A stretch of DNA of 7,562 nt from Chloroflexia bacterium (GCA_025924435.1 JAICIL010000220.1:1-7562), one strand, 5' to 3'; counted from the stretch's first letter, positions 1-6,616 are shown. The notes: generated by a model from the sequence alone, not told the origin. A program made the numbers and translations.

Positions 1-37
1 CAGCCCGCCACCACCGGGAAAAGAGAGCGAGGATGCG

Positions 38-493
38 GTGGCGTTGAGCGAGTGGGAGGCGCTCGTCCGGCTGGCGGTGGCGAGCGGGCTGACGGGGCTG
101 CTCGGCGCGGAGCGCGAGATCCGCCGCAAAGAGGCAGGCCTGCGGACATTCACACTCGTCGGCACGGGCGCGGCGCTCTTCACGGTCATCGGCCCGCTCG
201 TCGTCCCGACCGGCGCGGATGATACGCGGATCGCGGCGCAGATCGTCTCCGGCATCGGCTTCATCGGCGCGGGGCTGATCTTCCGCCAGGGGTCGCACAC
301 GAAGAATCTGACGACGGCGGCGGGCATCTGGGCGGCGGCGGCGGTCGGCATGGCGGCGGGCGCGGGGTTGTTCATCCTCGCCTGCGGCGCGACGGCGATC
401 ATCCTGCTCGCCCTCACCGTCTACGGCGCTATCGAACGGCGGATCGAGCACCCGGAGCGGAAACCGCGACCGCTGGAGCGGGAAGATTCGTGA
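38..493 (+). CDS. MgtC/SapB-family membrane protein
   Basis: A 151-residue integral membrane protein of the MgtC/SapB family. Family members are linked to Mg2+ stress, acid tolerance and membrane potential, but most homologues have no proven biochemical activity. The family signatures are clear: GLLGAEREIRRKEAGLRT at about residues 19-36, the glycine-rich helix QIVSGIGFIGAGLIF at 68-82, and NLTTAAGIWAAAAVG at 90-104. Hydrophobic stretches suggest four to five membrane helices. The C-terminal tail (residues 132-151) is charged and short, so the extra cytoplasmic ACT-like domain of longer MgtC proteins is absent. The GTG at 38 follows a purine-rich GAGAGCGAGG. The reading frame has no stop before it, back to the window edge, so the true start could lie upstream of the window. 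The last 65 bases overlap the end of the convergent O-antigen ligase gene. Confidence 0.9.
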   Translation: MALSEWEALVRLAVASGLTGLLGAEREIRRKEAGLRTFTLVGTGAALFTVIGPLVVPTGADDTRIAAQIVSGIGFIGAGLIFRQGSHTKNLTTAAGIWAAAAVGMAAGAGLFILACGATAIILLALTVYGAIERRIEHPERKPRPLEREDS

Positions 494-1925
494 GGCGCAG
501 CGCCACCTCCCCCAGCCCCGCGAATGTCCAGACAATCGCCGCCATGTGCGGGAAGCCGAGATTGAAAAAGTAGTGGTCGAGCGTCGCCGCGACGCAGGCC
601 GCGACGATTGCCGCCACGATGGCGAGGGTCAGTTCCCCGCATGGTTCGTACGCCGGCGCCCGCAGCGCACCCCGGACGAGCCGCACGACGAGCGACACGA
701 GGACGACGAGGAAGAGCGCCAGGCCGATCAGCCCCGCGCGCTCCGCGACGGTGAGATAGACGCTCGACACGCCGGTCTGGAGATCAATGCGCGGTGCGTC
801 CCCGAAGCCGACGCCGAAGACGGGATAATCGCGGATCAGTTGCAGCGCGTTGGCAAATTCGCGGTAGCGCAGCCGGGTCGCGGCGTCCTGCCCGCGCAGG
901 CCGCCCGTCAGGCGCGCGAGATAGCCCGCCCCGACGCCGAACGCGGCGGCCGCGATGGCGAGCGCGACGAGCGGCGCGACCAGCCGCCGGTAGCGCAGCA
1001 GCGCGAGCATCGCGACGCCGACCGCCGCGCCGAGCCACGCCGCCCGCGACTGCGTCAGGAGCAACGCCAGCCCGGTCAAGGGAATGGTCGCGATGCTCAA
1101 TTTGCGCGGGACGAGCGGGCGCGACGCCATCGCCTGCCCAACGGCGAGGACGAGGACGAGCATCATGAATCCGGCGAAGGCGTTCGGATCAACGCCGGTG
1201 CCCGTCGCGCGGCGGGCGAGCGCCGGGTTGTCCTCGATGTAGCGCACGACGCGACTCGTCGGATAGCCGACGACGCTGAGGCGCGTCAGGAGCCGCGTCG
1301 TCAGCGCGACCGGCAGCCGCTGGAGGATGATCGCGAGCGCCCCCGCGACCACCCCGCCCGCGACAATCGCCGTCGCGAAGCGCGCCACATCCCGCCGCTC
1401 CCGCAGCAGATTGACAACGAGGACGAGCATGCCGACGCCGAGCAGCAGTTTCAGGTAATCGTGTGCCGTCTGCGTCGTTGTGTTCCGTCCCGCGCCGACG
1501 AGAAAGGCGACGACCGTCGCCGTCACGAAGAAGCCGAGCGGCGGAAACGCGGGCGTCGTGACGATCAGTTCGTCGCGGTCGAAGCCGAGCCGGAGCGCCC
1601 AGACGGCAATCGTCAGCAGGATCGCGGCTTCGAGGAGCGTGAAGGTCAGCCCGACCTTCACGGGCAGCGTCGCATACGGCAGGAGCGCAATCACCGCGAC
1701 CGCCGCGTACAGCCCGACCCGCGCATCGAGCAGGATCGCGACACCGCCGATCACGCCGACGAGGAGAGCGAGCGGCAGAACCACGCCGACCTTGATTGCC
1801 AGTGCGCCGCCCATAAGCCCCGCCACCACCGCCCCGCCAGCAAGCGTTGCGGGTGTGTGCAGCCACCGGCGCCAGTGTCCATCTGACGCTATTGGGATAT
1901 GTGGCACCGAAAGCGCCCCGGCCAT
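429..1925 (-). CDS. O-antigen ligase/polymerase (Wzy/WaaL-type) membrane protein
   Basis: A 498-residue polytopic membrane protein with about ten to twelve hydrophobic segments, matching the O-antigen ligase/polymerase (Wzy_C) superfamily. Such proteins join or polymerise lipid-linked glycan units on the outer face of the inner membrane. Family landmarks are GTGVDPNAFAGF (242-253), LTQSRAAWLG (290-299), the large outer loop ending in IRDYPVFGVGFG (364-375), and VYLTVAERAGLIGL (389-402). Many family members have a His-Asn pair just before the last motif. Here that position reads GVSSVYL, so the usual histidine is missing and ligase activity of the WaaL kind is uncertain. The start ATG lies 3 nt after the upstream hydrolase stop, with GGAAAGG as RBS inside that gene, so translation is probably coupled. 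No glycosyltransferases are adjacent, so the glycan is unknown. The 3' end overlaps the convergent MgtC-family gene by 65 bases. Confidence 0.86.
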   Translation of the reverse strand: MAGALSVPHIPIASDGHWRRWLHTPATLAGGAVVAGLMGGALAIKVGVVLPLALLVGVIGGVAILLDARVGLYAAVAVIALLPYATLPVKVGLTFTLLEAAILLTIAVWALRLGFDRDELIVTTPAFPPLGFFVTATVVAFLVGAGRNTTTQTAHDYLKLLLGVGMLVLVVNLLRERRDVARFATAIVAGGVVAGALAIILQRLPVALTTRLLTRLSVVGYPTSRVVRYIEDNPALARRATGTGVDPNAFAGFMMLVLVLAVGQAMASRPLVPRKLSIATIPLTGLALLLTQSRAAWLGAAVGVAMLALLRYRRLVAPLVALAIAAAAFGVGAGYLARLTGGLRGQDAATRLRYREFANALQLIRDYPVFGVGFGDAPRIDLQTGVSSVYLTVAERAGLIGLALFLVVLVSLVVRLVRGALRAPAYEPCGELTLAIVAAIVAACVAATLDHYFFNLGFPHMAAIVWTFAGLGEVALRLTNLPAPAVAVSAPGARSAVR

Positions 1926-1928
1926 CCG

Positions 1929-2810
1929 CTACCCTTTCCGGCCCCACCCGGCGCGCATCCGCACCTGGAAGGGGCCGAAGTCGTAGAGATCGTACCGGTG
2001 GTCGTGCCCCGCCTCGTCGTCCTGGCCGACGAGTGCGTCCGCCGCATCGCCGTCGTGGATGCGGTCGAAGGCGTCCGCCATCGCGACGAGCAGGGCGGGC
2101 GAGATCGGCGTCTCGTCGTGCGACGGCAGGAGTGTCCGCACCTGCGGCGCGAGGCCCGCGAGGCGGCGGAGGGAGCGGCGGTATACGTCCGGGTTGGCGT
2201 CCGGCGAGTAGGCGTAGAGCGGCGCGGCGTAGGCGGTGTCGCCGGAGAGCAAGAGGCCGTTCGCGGCATCCCACAGGCAGAGACCGCCCGGCGAATGCCC
2301 CGGCGTGTGCAGCACCGTCAACTGCCGGTCGCCGAGATCGAGCACGTCCCCTTCGTTCAGCAGGTGCGTGACGGTCGCGGGCCGGATAAGGTACGCATCT
2401 GCGTCGAAGCCGGTCGGCAGCGGGCCGAGCAGGAATTTCTCCTGCAACCAGTACGCGCTCTTCGCGTGATCCATCCCCTTCGCGATCCGCCCCGCCTCCG
2501 CCGGGTGCGCGTAGACCGGCACGCCCGCCGCCGCGAATCGCCAGACATCGCCGACGTGGTCGAAGTGGCTGTGGCTACAGACCATCAGCAGCGTGTCGGG
2601 CCGCACGGCAACGAACCGCTCGACTTCGCGCCTCATGTCCGCGATGCCCAGCCCCGCGTCCCACAAGAGCGACCGCTCGGAGCCGGTCACGAGGTAGGAG
2701 CGCACCTCCTCGACGTGCCGATCCTCCGCGATGCAGATCACGCCGGGCGCGACACCCCACGTCGTGAACCATCCTTGCGAGAGCGGTGATGCGTCGGATG
2801 ACTTGCCCAT
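1929..2810 (-). CDS. MBL-fold metallo-hydrolase
   Basis: A 293-residue cytoplasmic metallo-beta-lactamase-fold hydrolase. The dinuclear metal site is complete: HSHFDH (H80, H82, D84, H85), TPGH (H172), SGD (D191) and PSH (H231). This arrangement is shared by glyoxalase II-like thioesterases, lactonases and related enzymes. No substrate can be assigned from sequence. A C-terminal extension after about residue 250 is rich in D and H and ends basic. I chose ATG 2810 because GGAGAGG sits 8 nt upstream. An in-frame ATG at 2846 would add 12 residues but has no comparable RBS. The gene follows the methyltransferase by 41 nt and precedes the O-antigen ligase by 3 nt, which points to cotranscription. 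It could hydrolyse an ester or thioester linked to envelope metabolism, but that rests only on position. Confidence 0.88.
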   Translation of the reverse strand: MGKSSDASPLSQGWFTTWGVAPGVICIAEDRHVEEVRSYLVTGSERSLLWDAGLGIADMRREVERFVAVRPDTLLMVCSHSHFDHVGDVWRFAAAGVPVYAHPAEAGRIAKGMDHAKSAYWLQEKFLLGPLPTGFDADAYLIRPATVTHLLNEGDVLDLGDRQLTVLHTPGHSPGGLCLWDAANGLLLSGDTAYAAPLYAYSPDANPDVYRRSLRRLAGLAPQVRTLLPSHDETPISPALLVAMADAFDRIHDGDAADALVGQDDEAGHDHRYDLYDFGPFQVRMRAGWGRKG

Positions 2811-2851
2811 ATATGCTGCCTCTCCTTCTTTCCGGGAGTCTAGCATGGAGA

Positions 2852-3946
2852 TTAGTATGCTTCGAGGTCCTCCAGAAAGATTATCTCCCCGCGTTGCTCA
2901 TGATGGAGCGGGACTGCAAAATGGTAGTGCGGCGTCCGCCGAGACACGCGCGCCTTCCCCACCGATGGCTGCCCAACTTGGCGGGCGATTTCCGCGAGCG
3001 CGATGGTGGCGATGAGACGAAAATGGTAGTCGAAGGTTGCGGCGGGTACACCCACGCGGATGAACGTCACTTCTTTCGCCAGGCGATCCCACGGCTCATT
3101 CTCAATATCTACGCCACCCTCATCCGGGAGGGCGATGAGATGCCGGGGACCGCCGACGAGATTTGCACGGTGCAGCGGCATGCCCTCCCTGCGCGCGGTG
3201 ATGACGGAGACGCGCTCGAATGCGTACCGATCGCTCGGTGCGGCAGGAGTAAGCCGAATCGGGTTCCGTCCCCGACGAGCGGCGGCGCGCCCCTCGGATT
3301 GTGTCACGCGATTGGCGTCGGACCAGACGCCCGCGCGGTCTTCGACCAGCAGTTGCTGCCAGCCGAATGCGCCCGCCGACCGGATCGTGCTGCCCAATTC
3401 GAAATGATCCATGCCGCCGATGAGCAGGAGTGCCGGGCGGCGCTTGCGCGGGTGCGCGACGAGATGTGCCGGGCCGCTGCCGCGCGTCAGATACCAGAGC
3501 GCGACTGCCGAGGCCGCCGCGACATTGAGGCTCGTGAGGGTCCGCGAAACGAGCGGTATCTGAACCGCCCGATTTGCGATCTCCTGCATGTCATGGGCGA
3601 TGCCACGCCGCTCATTACCGACGATCACCGCAGGTCGTTCGCCCGCTGGCAGACGAAATCCGTAGATAGTCTCGGCATGGTTAAGCGTATCGAACGCGAT
3701 ACGTGGGTCATAGCCATGCCGAACATCCCCGGTTGCCACAAATCGGAGCGTATCCGGCGGCAGATTGGCGGCGTCCCATGCGGATGCGAGTTTCGCTCGG
3801 TCGCGGAACCGGCATCCGCCACCAAACATCGCCGCCGCGTGCAGCATCGTCCGCGCGTTCCATGGATTCTCGATCCCATCGCCGATCAGGGTAATATGCG
3901 GGTCCGTCAATTTACCGCCCCGGCAGCGATGAAACGCGCGCGACAT
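2852..3946 (-). CDS. Tandem-domain SpoU/TrmH-type RNA methyltransferase
   Basis: A 364-residue protein of the SPOUT (SpoU/TrmH) RNA 2'-O-ribose methyltransferase family. The first half (about 18-152) carries motif 1 (NARTMLHAAAMFG, 30-42), motif 2 (VIVGNERRGI, 107-116) and motif 3 (IPLVSRTLTSLNVAAAS, 130-146), which form the knotted SAM-binding core. The second half (about 170-325) repeats the plan in degenerate form: LLLIGGMD, then ELGSTIRSAGAFG (183-195), IALPDEGGVD (271-280) and a hydrophobic helix near 306-322. In the first half the usual motif-1 Arg aligns with H36. In the second, Arg is kept (R189) but Asn is replaced by E183. The target RNA is unknown. ATG 3946 overlaps the zincin gene by 40 nt and lacks a clear RBS. 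A TTG at 3910, overlapping the upstream TGA as TTGA and preceded by GGGGCGG, is an equally good start and would remove 12 residues. Confidence 0.8.
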   Translation of the reverse strand: MSRAFHRCRGGKLTDPHITLIGDGIENPWNARTMLHAAAMFGGGCRFRDRAKLASAWDAANLPPDTLRFVATGDVRHGYDPRIAFDTLNHAETIYGFRLPAGERPAVIVGNERRGIAHDMQEIANRAVQIPLVSRTLTSLNVAAASAVALWYLTRGSGPAHLVAHPRKRRPALLLIGGMDHFELGSTIRSAGAFGWQQLLVEDRAGVWSDANRVTQSEGRAAARRGRNPIRLTPAAPSDRYAFERVSVITARREGMPLHRANLVGGPRHLIALPDEGGVDIENEPWDRLAKEVTFIRVGVPAATFDYHFRLIATIALAEIARQVGQPSVGKARVSRRTPHYHFAVPLHHEQRGEIIFLEDLEAY

Positions 3947-4644
3947 CGGCGGGCGAAAGCATCCGCGAATGCCTCATGATCCTTCGTGCGGGCGATACGC
4001 ACCGACCGTTTGCCGGTATGGTGCTGGAAGACGTGGTGCCCGATTTCGTGCATGAGCACATCGAAGAGCGTGAAATCGCGCAGCGTCGCGCCCGGCCACG
4101 CGATGATCATCTGCGTACCGCCCGCGATAAGTTCGATGATTGCCCCGGCGCAACGCAACCGCGCTTCGGCGTCCGTCGGCAACCGGCCCGCGATGGTCCA
4201 TGGGGGTATGGATTGCGCGGAGAGGATGATTTGGCCGGGCACGATCAGCCTACCGAACGACAGATCGCCTGTTGTCGGTGTCACGGCAGACGCGAGGGTG
4301 ATAGCGCGGATGCCGTAGACGCACTCCGCGCCGAAGAAGCCGAGTGCGAGACAGATCTCCCGGCGCGACAGCGGGTGGAATGTGCCGGGCAGTGGCCGCT
4401 GCTCCCGGATGCGGGGCAGCGGCATTGACGGTTCGCCCGCGCTGGTGATCGTTTCCGGCTGCGAGACGATGCCGGATGATTTAAGCATCCGCGCGAGCGA
4501 ATAGCATGCGCTTGGATCGCTCGCACCGCGCGGCGCGAAAGGCGCACGCACTCGGTCGGCGGCACGAATCGCCCGTGGCCGGGTGTGGACAGTTCTCGAC
4601 ACTATGCGCGGGAACCGAAACCGAATCGCAACCTGAAACTCCAT
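3907..4644 (-). CDS. Zincin-like protein with HEIGH motif
   Basis: A 245-residue protein of unknown function whose C-terminal third resembles a zinc metallopeptidase. The motif LMHEIGHHVFQHH (197-209) contains HExxH (H199, E200, H203), and DHEAFADAFA (222-231) supplies E224 as a plausible third metal ligand. This HExxH plus EAxxFA pattern recalls gluzincins of the IrrE/ImmA type, but no DNA-binding domain is visible and the assignment is tentative. Residues 100-195 contain hydrophobic beta-like stretches with no signature I recognise. The first 50 residues are Arg-rich, low in similarity to a folded domain, and have no good RBS at ATG 4644. The true start may be Met53 (4488) or Met74 (4425). 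It is probably the first gene of the block leading to the methyltransferase, hydrolase and O-antigen ligase. No signal peptide is obvious. Confidence 0.65.
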   Translation of the reverse strand: MEFQVAIRFRFPRIVSRTVHTRPRAIRAADRVRAPFAPRGASDPSACYSLARMLKSSGIVSQPETITSAGEPSMPLPRIREQRPLPGTFHPLSRREICLALGFFGAECVYGIRAITLASAVTPTTGDLSFGRLIVPGQIILSAQSIPPWTIAGRLPTDAEARLRCAGAIIELIAGGTQMIIAWPGATLRDFTLFDVLMHEIGHHVFQHHTGKRSVRIARTKDHEAFADAFARRCRARFIAAGAVN

Positions 4645-4737
4645 CCGAAATGGCGTCCGCTGTCATGGACGCTATTCACTTTACCACGACACATCAAACG
4701 AACGAGCCGCACGCAAGTCGCGACGTGTGAGGAGAGA

Positions 4738-4759
4738 GCGGCAGGCTGAAGCCCGCCGC
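4738..4759. repeat. GC-rich hairpin between argG and the zincin gene
   Basis: Read on the minus strand, GCGGCGGGC and GCCTGCCGC flank the tetraloop TTCA, giving a 9-bp stem with one G-U pair, 27 nt past the argG stop codon. It could end or attenuate argG transcription, but no T-tract follows on either strand, so it is a weak intrinsic terminator at best. It also resembles the short AGGCTGAAGCC-type intergenic palindromes that recur in many GC-rich genomes. The remaining spacer (4645-4737) shows no convincing promoter. Confidence 0.5.
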
Positions 4760-4786
4760 AACCGATACATGCACCTAATGCCCCTG

Positions 4787-6022
4787 TTACTTGCCGTTCG
4801 TGCCCAGCGCCCGCTCCTGCTTCAATAATGCCTGCACGGTGATCGGCAGACCGAAGAGATTGATGAAACCGCGGCTGTCCGCCTGATTGTAGACTTCGTC
4901 CTCCTCGAAGGTGGCGAAGTCCTCGCGGTAGAGCGAATACGGCGACTTGCGACCGGCGATGATGATGTTCCCTTTGTAGAGTTTCAGCCGCACGGTGCCG
5001 GTCATGTTCTTCTGGGTCACGTCGAAGAAGGCGCTCATCGCCTCGCGGAGCGGCGTGAACCACTGGCCGTTGTAGACGAGTTCCGCGAACCGCGCCGCCA
5101 CCACGTCCTTGTAGTGCATCGTGTCGCGGTCGAGGACGATGCTCTCCAGTTCCTTCTGCGCCGTGACGAGGATCGTGCCGCCGGGCGTTTCGTAGACGCC
5201 GTGGGACTTCATGCCGACCAGCCGGTTCTCGACCAGATCTTCGCGGCCAATGCCGTTCTCGCCGCCGATTTCGTTCAGTTTGTAGATCAGATCCACCGGG
5301 TCCATCGCCGCGCCGTCGAGCGAGACCGGGATGCCCTGCTCGAAGCCGATCTCGATATAGGTCGGTGTGTCCGGCGCGTCCTCCGGGGATTTCGTGATCT
5401 CGAACATGTCCTCCGGCGGCTCGTTCCACGGGTCTTCCAGCACGCCGCCCTCGGACGAAAGATGCCAGAGGTTGCGGTCGTGGCTGTAAATCTTCTCCAA
5501 GGTCGCCGTCACGGGGATGCGCCGCTCCAGGCAGTAGTCAATCTCGTCCTTGCGGGATTTCAGTTCCCACTCCCGCCACGGCACGATGACGCGCAGGTTC
5601 GGGTCCATGTGCTTGAAGGTCAGTTCGAAGCGGACCTGATCGTTCCCCTTGCCGGTGCAGCCGTGCGCGACGGCGTCCGCGCCCTCGATTTTGGCGATCT
5701 CCGCCTGCCGCTTGGCGACCGGGTAGCGCGCGAATGAGGTGCCGAGCAGATACTTGCGCTCGTAGATTGCGCCGCTCTTCAGCGTCGGCCAGATGTAGTT
5801 GGTGACGAGTTCGTGCCTAAGGTCCTCGATGTAGCACTTCGAGGCGCCGGTGCGCTTCGCCTTCTCTTCGAGGCCGTCCAATTCCTCTTCCTGCCCGAGG
5901 TTGGCGCAGAAGGCGATCACCTCCGGGTTGCCGTAATTCTCCTTCAGCCACGGGATGATGCACGACGTGTCCAGCCCGCCGCTGTAGGCGAGCACGACCT
6001 TTTTCACCGGTTTCCGCTCCAT
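4787..6022 (-). CDS. argG: Argininosuccinate synthase
   Basis: Argininosuccinate synthase, 411 residues, the usual length. It condenses citrulline and aspartate using ATP, giving argininosuccinate, AMP and pyrophosphate, the penultimate step of arginine synthesis in the cytoplasm. The ATP-pyrophosphatase P-loop AYSGGLDTS is at 12-20. [19 protein letters not shown] (88-106) and [15 protein letters not shown] (119-133) form the citrulline- and aspartate-binding signatures and are intact. The start ATG is fixed by AAGGAG (6030-6035) 7 nt upstream. No argH or other arg gene is in the window. Control is predicted to be through a T-box leader of some 420 nt with an Arg specifier codon, so expression should rise when tRNA-Arg is uncharged. 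A GC-rich hairpin follows the stop, and partial read-through into the zincin gene is possible. Confidence 0.98.
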   Translation of the reverse strand: MERKPVKKVVLAYSGGLDTSCIIPWLKENYGNPEVIAFCANLGQEEELDGLEEKAKRTGASKCYIEDLRHELVTNYIWPTLKSGAIYERKYLLGTSFARYPVAKRQAEIAKIEGADAVAHGCTGKGNDQVRFELTFKHMDPNLRVIVPWREWELKSRKDEIDYCLERRIPVTATLEKIYSHDRNLWHLSSEGGVLEDPWNEPPEDMFEITKSPEDAPDTPTYIEIGFEQGIPVSLDGAAMDPVDLIYKLNEIGGENGIGREDLVENRLVGMKSHGVYETPGGTILVTAQKELESIVLDRDTMHYKDVVAARFAELVYNGQWFTPLREAMSAFFDVTQKNMTGTVRLKLYKGNIIIAGRKSPYSLYREDFATFEEDEVYNQADSRGFINLFGLPITVQALLKQERALGTNGK

Positions 6023-6062
6023 TGTCCTGCTCCTTCGCGCGATACCGAATCCTCATCCCCGG

Positions 6063-6121
6063 CCCCGCTCCATCGCTCTTTGGCTTCGATACCGGAAGAA
6101 TACGACGGCGATGGAGCGGGG
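6063..6121. repeat. Perfect 14-bp inverted repeat in argG 5' UTR
   Basis: CCCCGCTCCATCGC (6063-6076) and its exact complement GCGATGGAGCGGGG (6108-6121) flank 31 nt. In the argG transcript this would be a very stable hairpin located after the T-box terminator and 27 nt upstream of the RBS. No T-tract follows, so it is not an intrinsic terminator. It may insulate the RBS, act in mRNA stability, or bind a protein. Confidence 0.75.
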
Positions 6122-6142
6122 AGGAGAAGGGTCTTTTCCTCC
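6120..6142 (-). other. Purine/pyrimidine hairpin after the T-box terminator
   Basis: On the minus strand GGAGGAAAAG and CTTCTCCTCC flank the loop ACC, a 10-bp stem with one A-C mismatch. Its 3' end shares two bases with the adjacent 14-bp inverted repeat, so the two hairpins stack back to back or compete at the junction. The role is unknown. The exposed GGAGG would look like an RBS, but no usable start codon follows at proper distance. Confidence 0.45.
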
Positions 6143-6147
6143 ACATT

Positions 6148-6224
6148 AACACAAAACGGGCGCTTGCTCTCGTGCCACCTCCCCACGCCCCGCGAGACGT
6201 TCGGAGGGACGAGCAGCGCGCCCG
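6148..6224 (-). terminator. T-box leader intrinsic terminator
   Basis: On the minus strand CGGGCGC (6224-6218) pairs with GCGCCCG (6163-6157), which is followed directly by TTTTGTGTT. The stem extends inward through TGCTC (6215-6211) with GAGCA (6169-6165), and GT with AC beyond a two-base bulge. The loop is long and contains a CCTCC/GGAGG helix. The 5' arm overlaps the antiterminator bases 6225-6204, so the two folds are mutually exclusive, as expected for a transcriptional T-box. Confidence 0.8.
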
Positions 6225-6444
6225 TGGTACCACCCTCGTTGCCGGGTCCGGCCCGGCCACTCATTCGGCGTTTGTCGTGCGTGGGCGCCACCCACCTCCG
6301 CCTACTTGCATCGCTGCTTTCTTCGGCGGGCCGCTCCGGGGCGCGTTCCGCGCGGGCGTCGTCGCGGGGCTTCCACCCTCCCCCGTTCGCTCTCGACCAC
6401 CGTGCGCGTACTCTTCCCCGTCATCGCGGGCGTCTTCATTTGTG
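6148..6444 (-). promoter_or_regulatory. T-box riboswitch leader of argG, Arg (CGC) specifier
   Basis: A tRNA-sensing T-box leader. The T-box motif AGGGTGGTACCACGG (6236-6222) matches the family consensus. Its bulge TGGTACC is flanked by GAGGG and ACG, which pair with CGT and CCCTC (6211-6204), the antiterminator. Stem I is recognisable: CGGGG (6420-6416) pairs with CCCCG (6341-6337), CGCGC (6408-6404) with GCGCG (6353-6349). Between them lies the specifier loop, AAGAGTA opposite GAACGCG, with the AGTA/GAA loop-E signature. The codon after GAA is CGC (6345-6343), arginine, followed by a purine as usual. The AG-bulge (GAGAGCGAAC) and distal-loop (GGTGGAAGCC) elements follow. A hairpin with GCCGGG/CCCGGC arms (6257-6241) just before the T-box fits stem III. 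UGGU should pair with an ACCA-3' tRNA end (A73). Specifier and downstream gene agree, so sensing of uncharged tRNA-Arg is a strong inference. The 5' end is estimated from the promoter. Confidence 0.9.
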
Positions 6445-6450
6445 CGACGG

Positions 6451-6479
6451 ACGCTAGCACCCGCAGCCCCCGCTGTCAA
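6451..6479 (-). promoter_or_regulatory. Sigma-70-type promoter for the argG T-box leader
   Basis: A perfect -35 TTGACA (6479-6474) is separated by 17 nt from TAGCGT (6456-6451), a -10 that keeps the key T, A and final T. A TG dinucleotide at the extended -10 position precedes it. Transcription would start near 6444, about 24 nt before stem I of the T-box leader, which is the expected geometry. Confidence 0.72.
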
Positions 6480-6507
6480 GGCGACCCGCGAAACGAATGG
6501 GAATCTG

Positions 6508-6610
6508 AACCACCAAGACGCCAAGGACGCCAAGAAGGGGGGAAGGAGATCGGTTCCCGTTCTTTCTCTTCTTCTTTGTATCCCTTGGCGTCCTTGGCGT
6601 CTTGGCGGTT
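6508..6610. repeat. 103-bp palindromic repeat element with 27-nt arms
   Basis: The left arm (6508-6534) and the reverse complement of the right arm (6584-6610) match at 26 of 27 positions. Each arm is built from about three copies of a CCAAGGACG-like 9-mer (core GCCAAG). The 49-nt centre (6535-6583) is strand-biased: purine-rich on its left, pyrimidine-rich on its right. No ORF is present. It lies 6 nt past the isomerase stop codon and 29 nt upstream of the argG -35, so in RNA it could form a strong hairpin that ends or protects the isomerase transcript. Similar CCAAG-rich palindromes are dispersed repeats in several bacterial phyla, so a MITE/REP-like mobile origin is plausible but not shown. 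Confidence 0.8.
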
Positions 6611-6616
6611 CATGTA

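Noticed and set aside
546..1886. Long plus-strand open frame of 446 codons
   Set aside because: It lies antisense to the O-antigen ligase gene. Its product is mostly R, E, D and Q with no fold signature, typical of a GC-rich shadow frame.
2786..3979. Plus-strand open frame of 397 codons
   Set aside because: It is antisense to the methyltransferase, which has recognisable family motifs. The plus-strand product has none.
4645..4737. Minus-strand promoter for the zincin gene (TTGATG with TAAAGT)
   Set aside because: The two hexamers are only 8 nt apart and no alternative -35 lies at 16-18 nt, so it is not supported.
6023..6146. Possible Arg-rich leader peptide starting at ATG 6146 with three consecutive Arg codons (CGC CGT CGT, 6110-6102)
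   Set aside because: Attractive for arginine attenuation, but it has no RBS, no nearby stop (the frame runs past the argG start) and no terminator after it. The T-box already explains regulation.
6004..6291. Minus-strand 95-codon frame upstream of argG
   Set aside because: It runs through the T-box motif, the terminator and the inverted repeat. The bases are explained by RNA structure, and the frame lacks an RBS.
6508..6610. CRISPR-like repeats
   Set aside because: The two arms are inverted rather than direct, the inner 9-mers have no spacers, and no cas gene is present.
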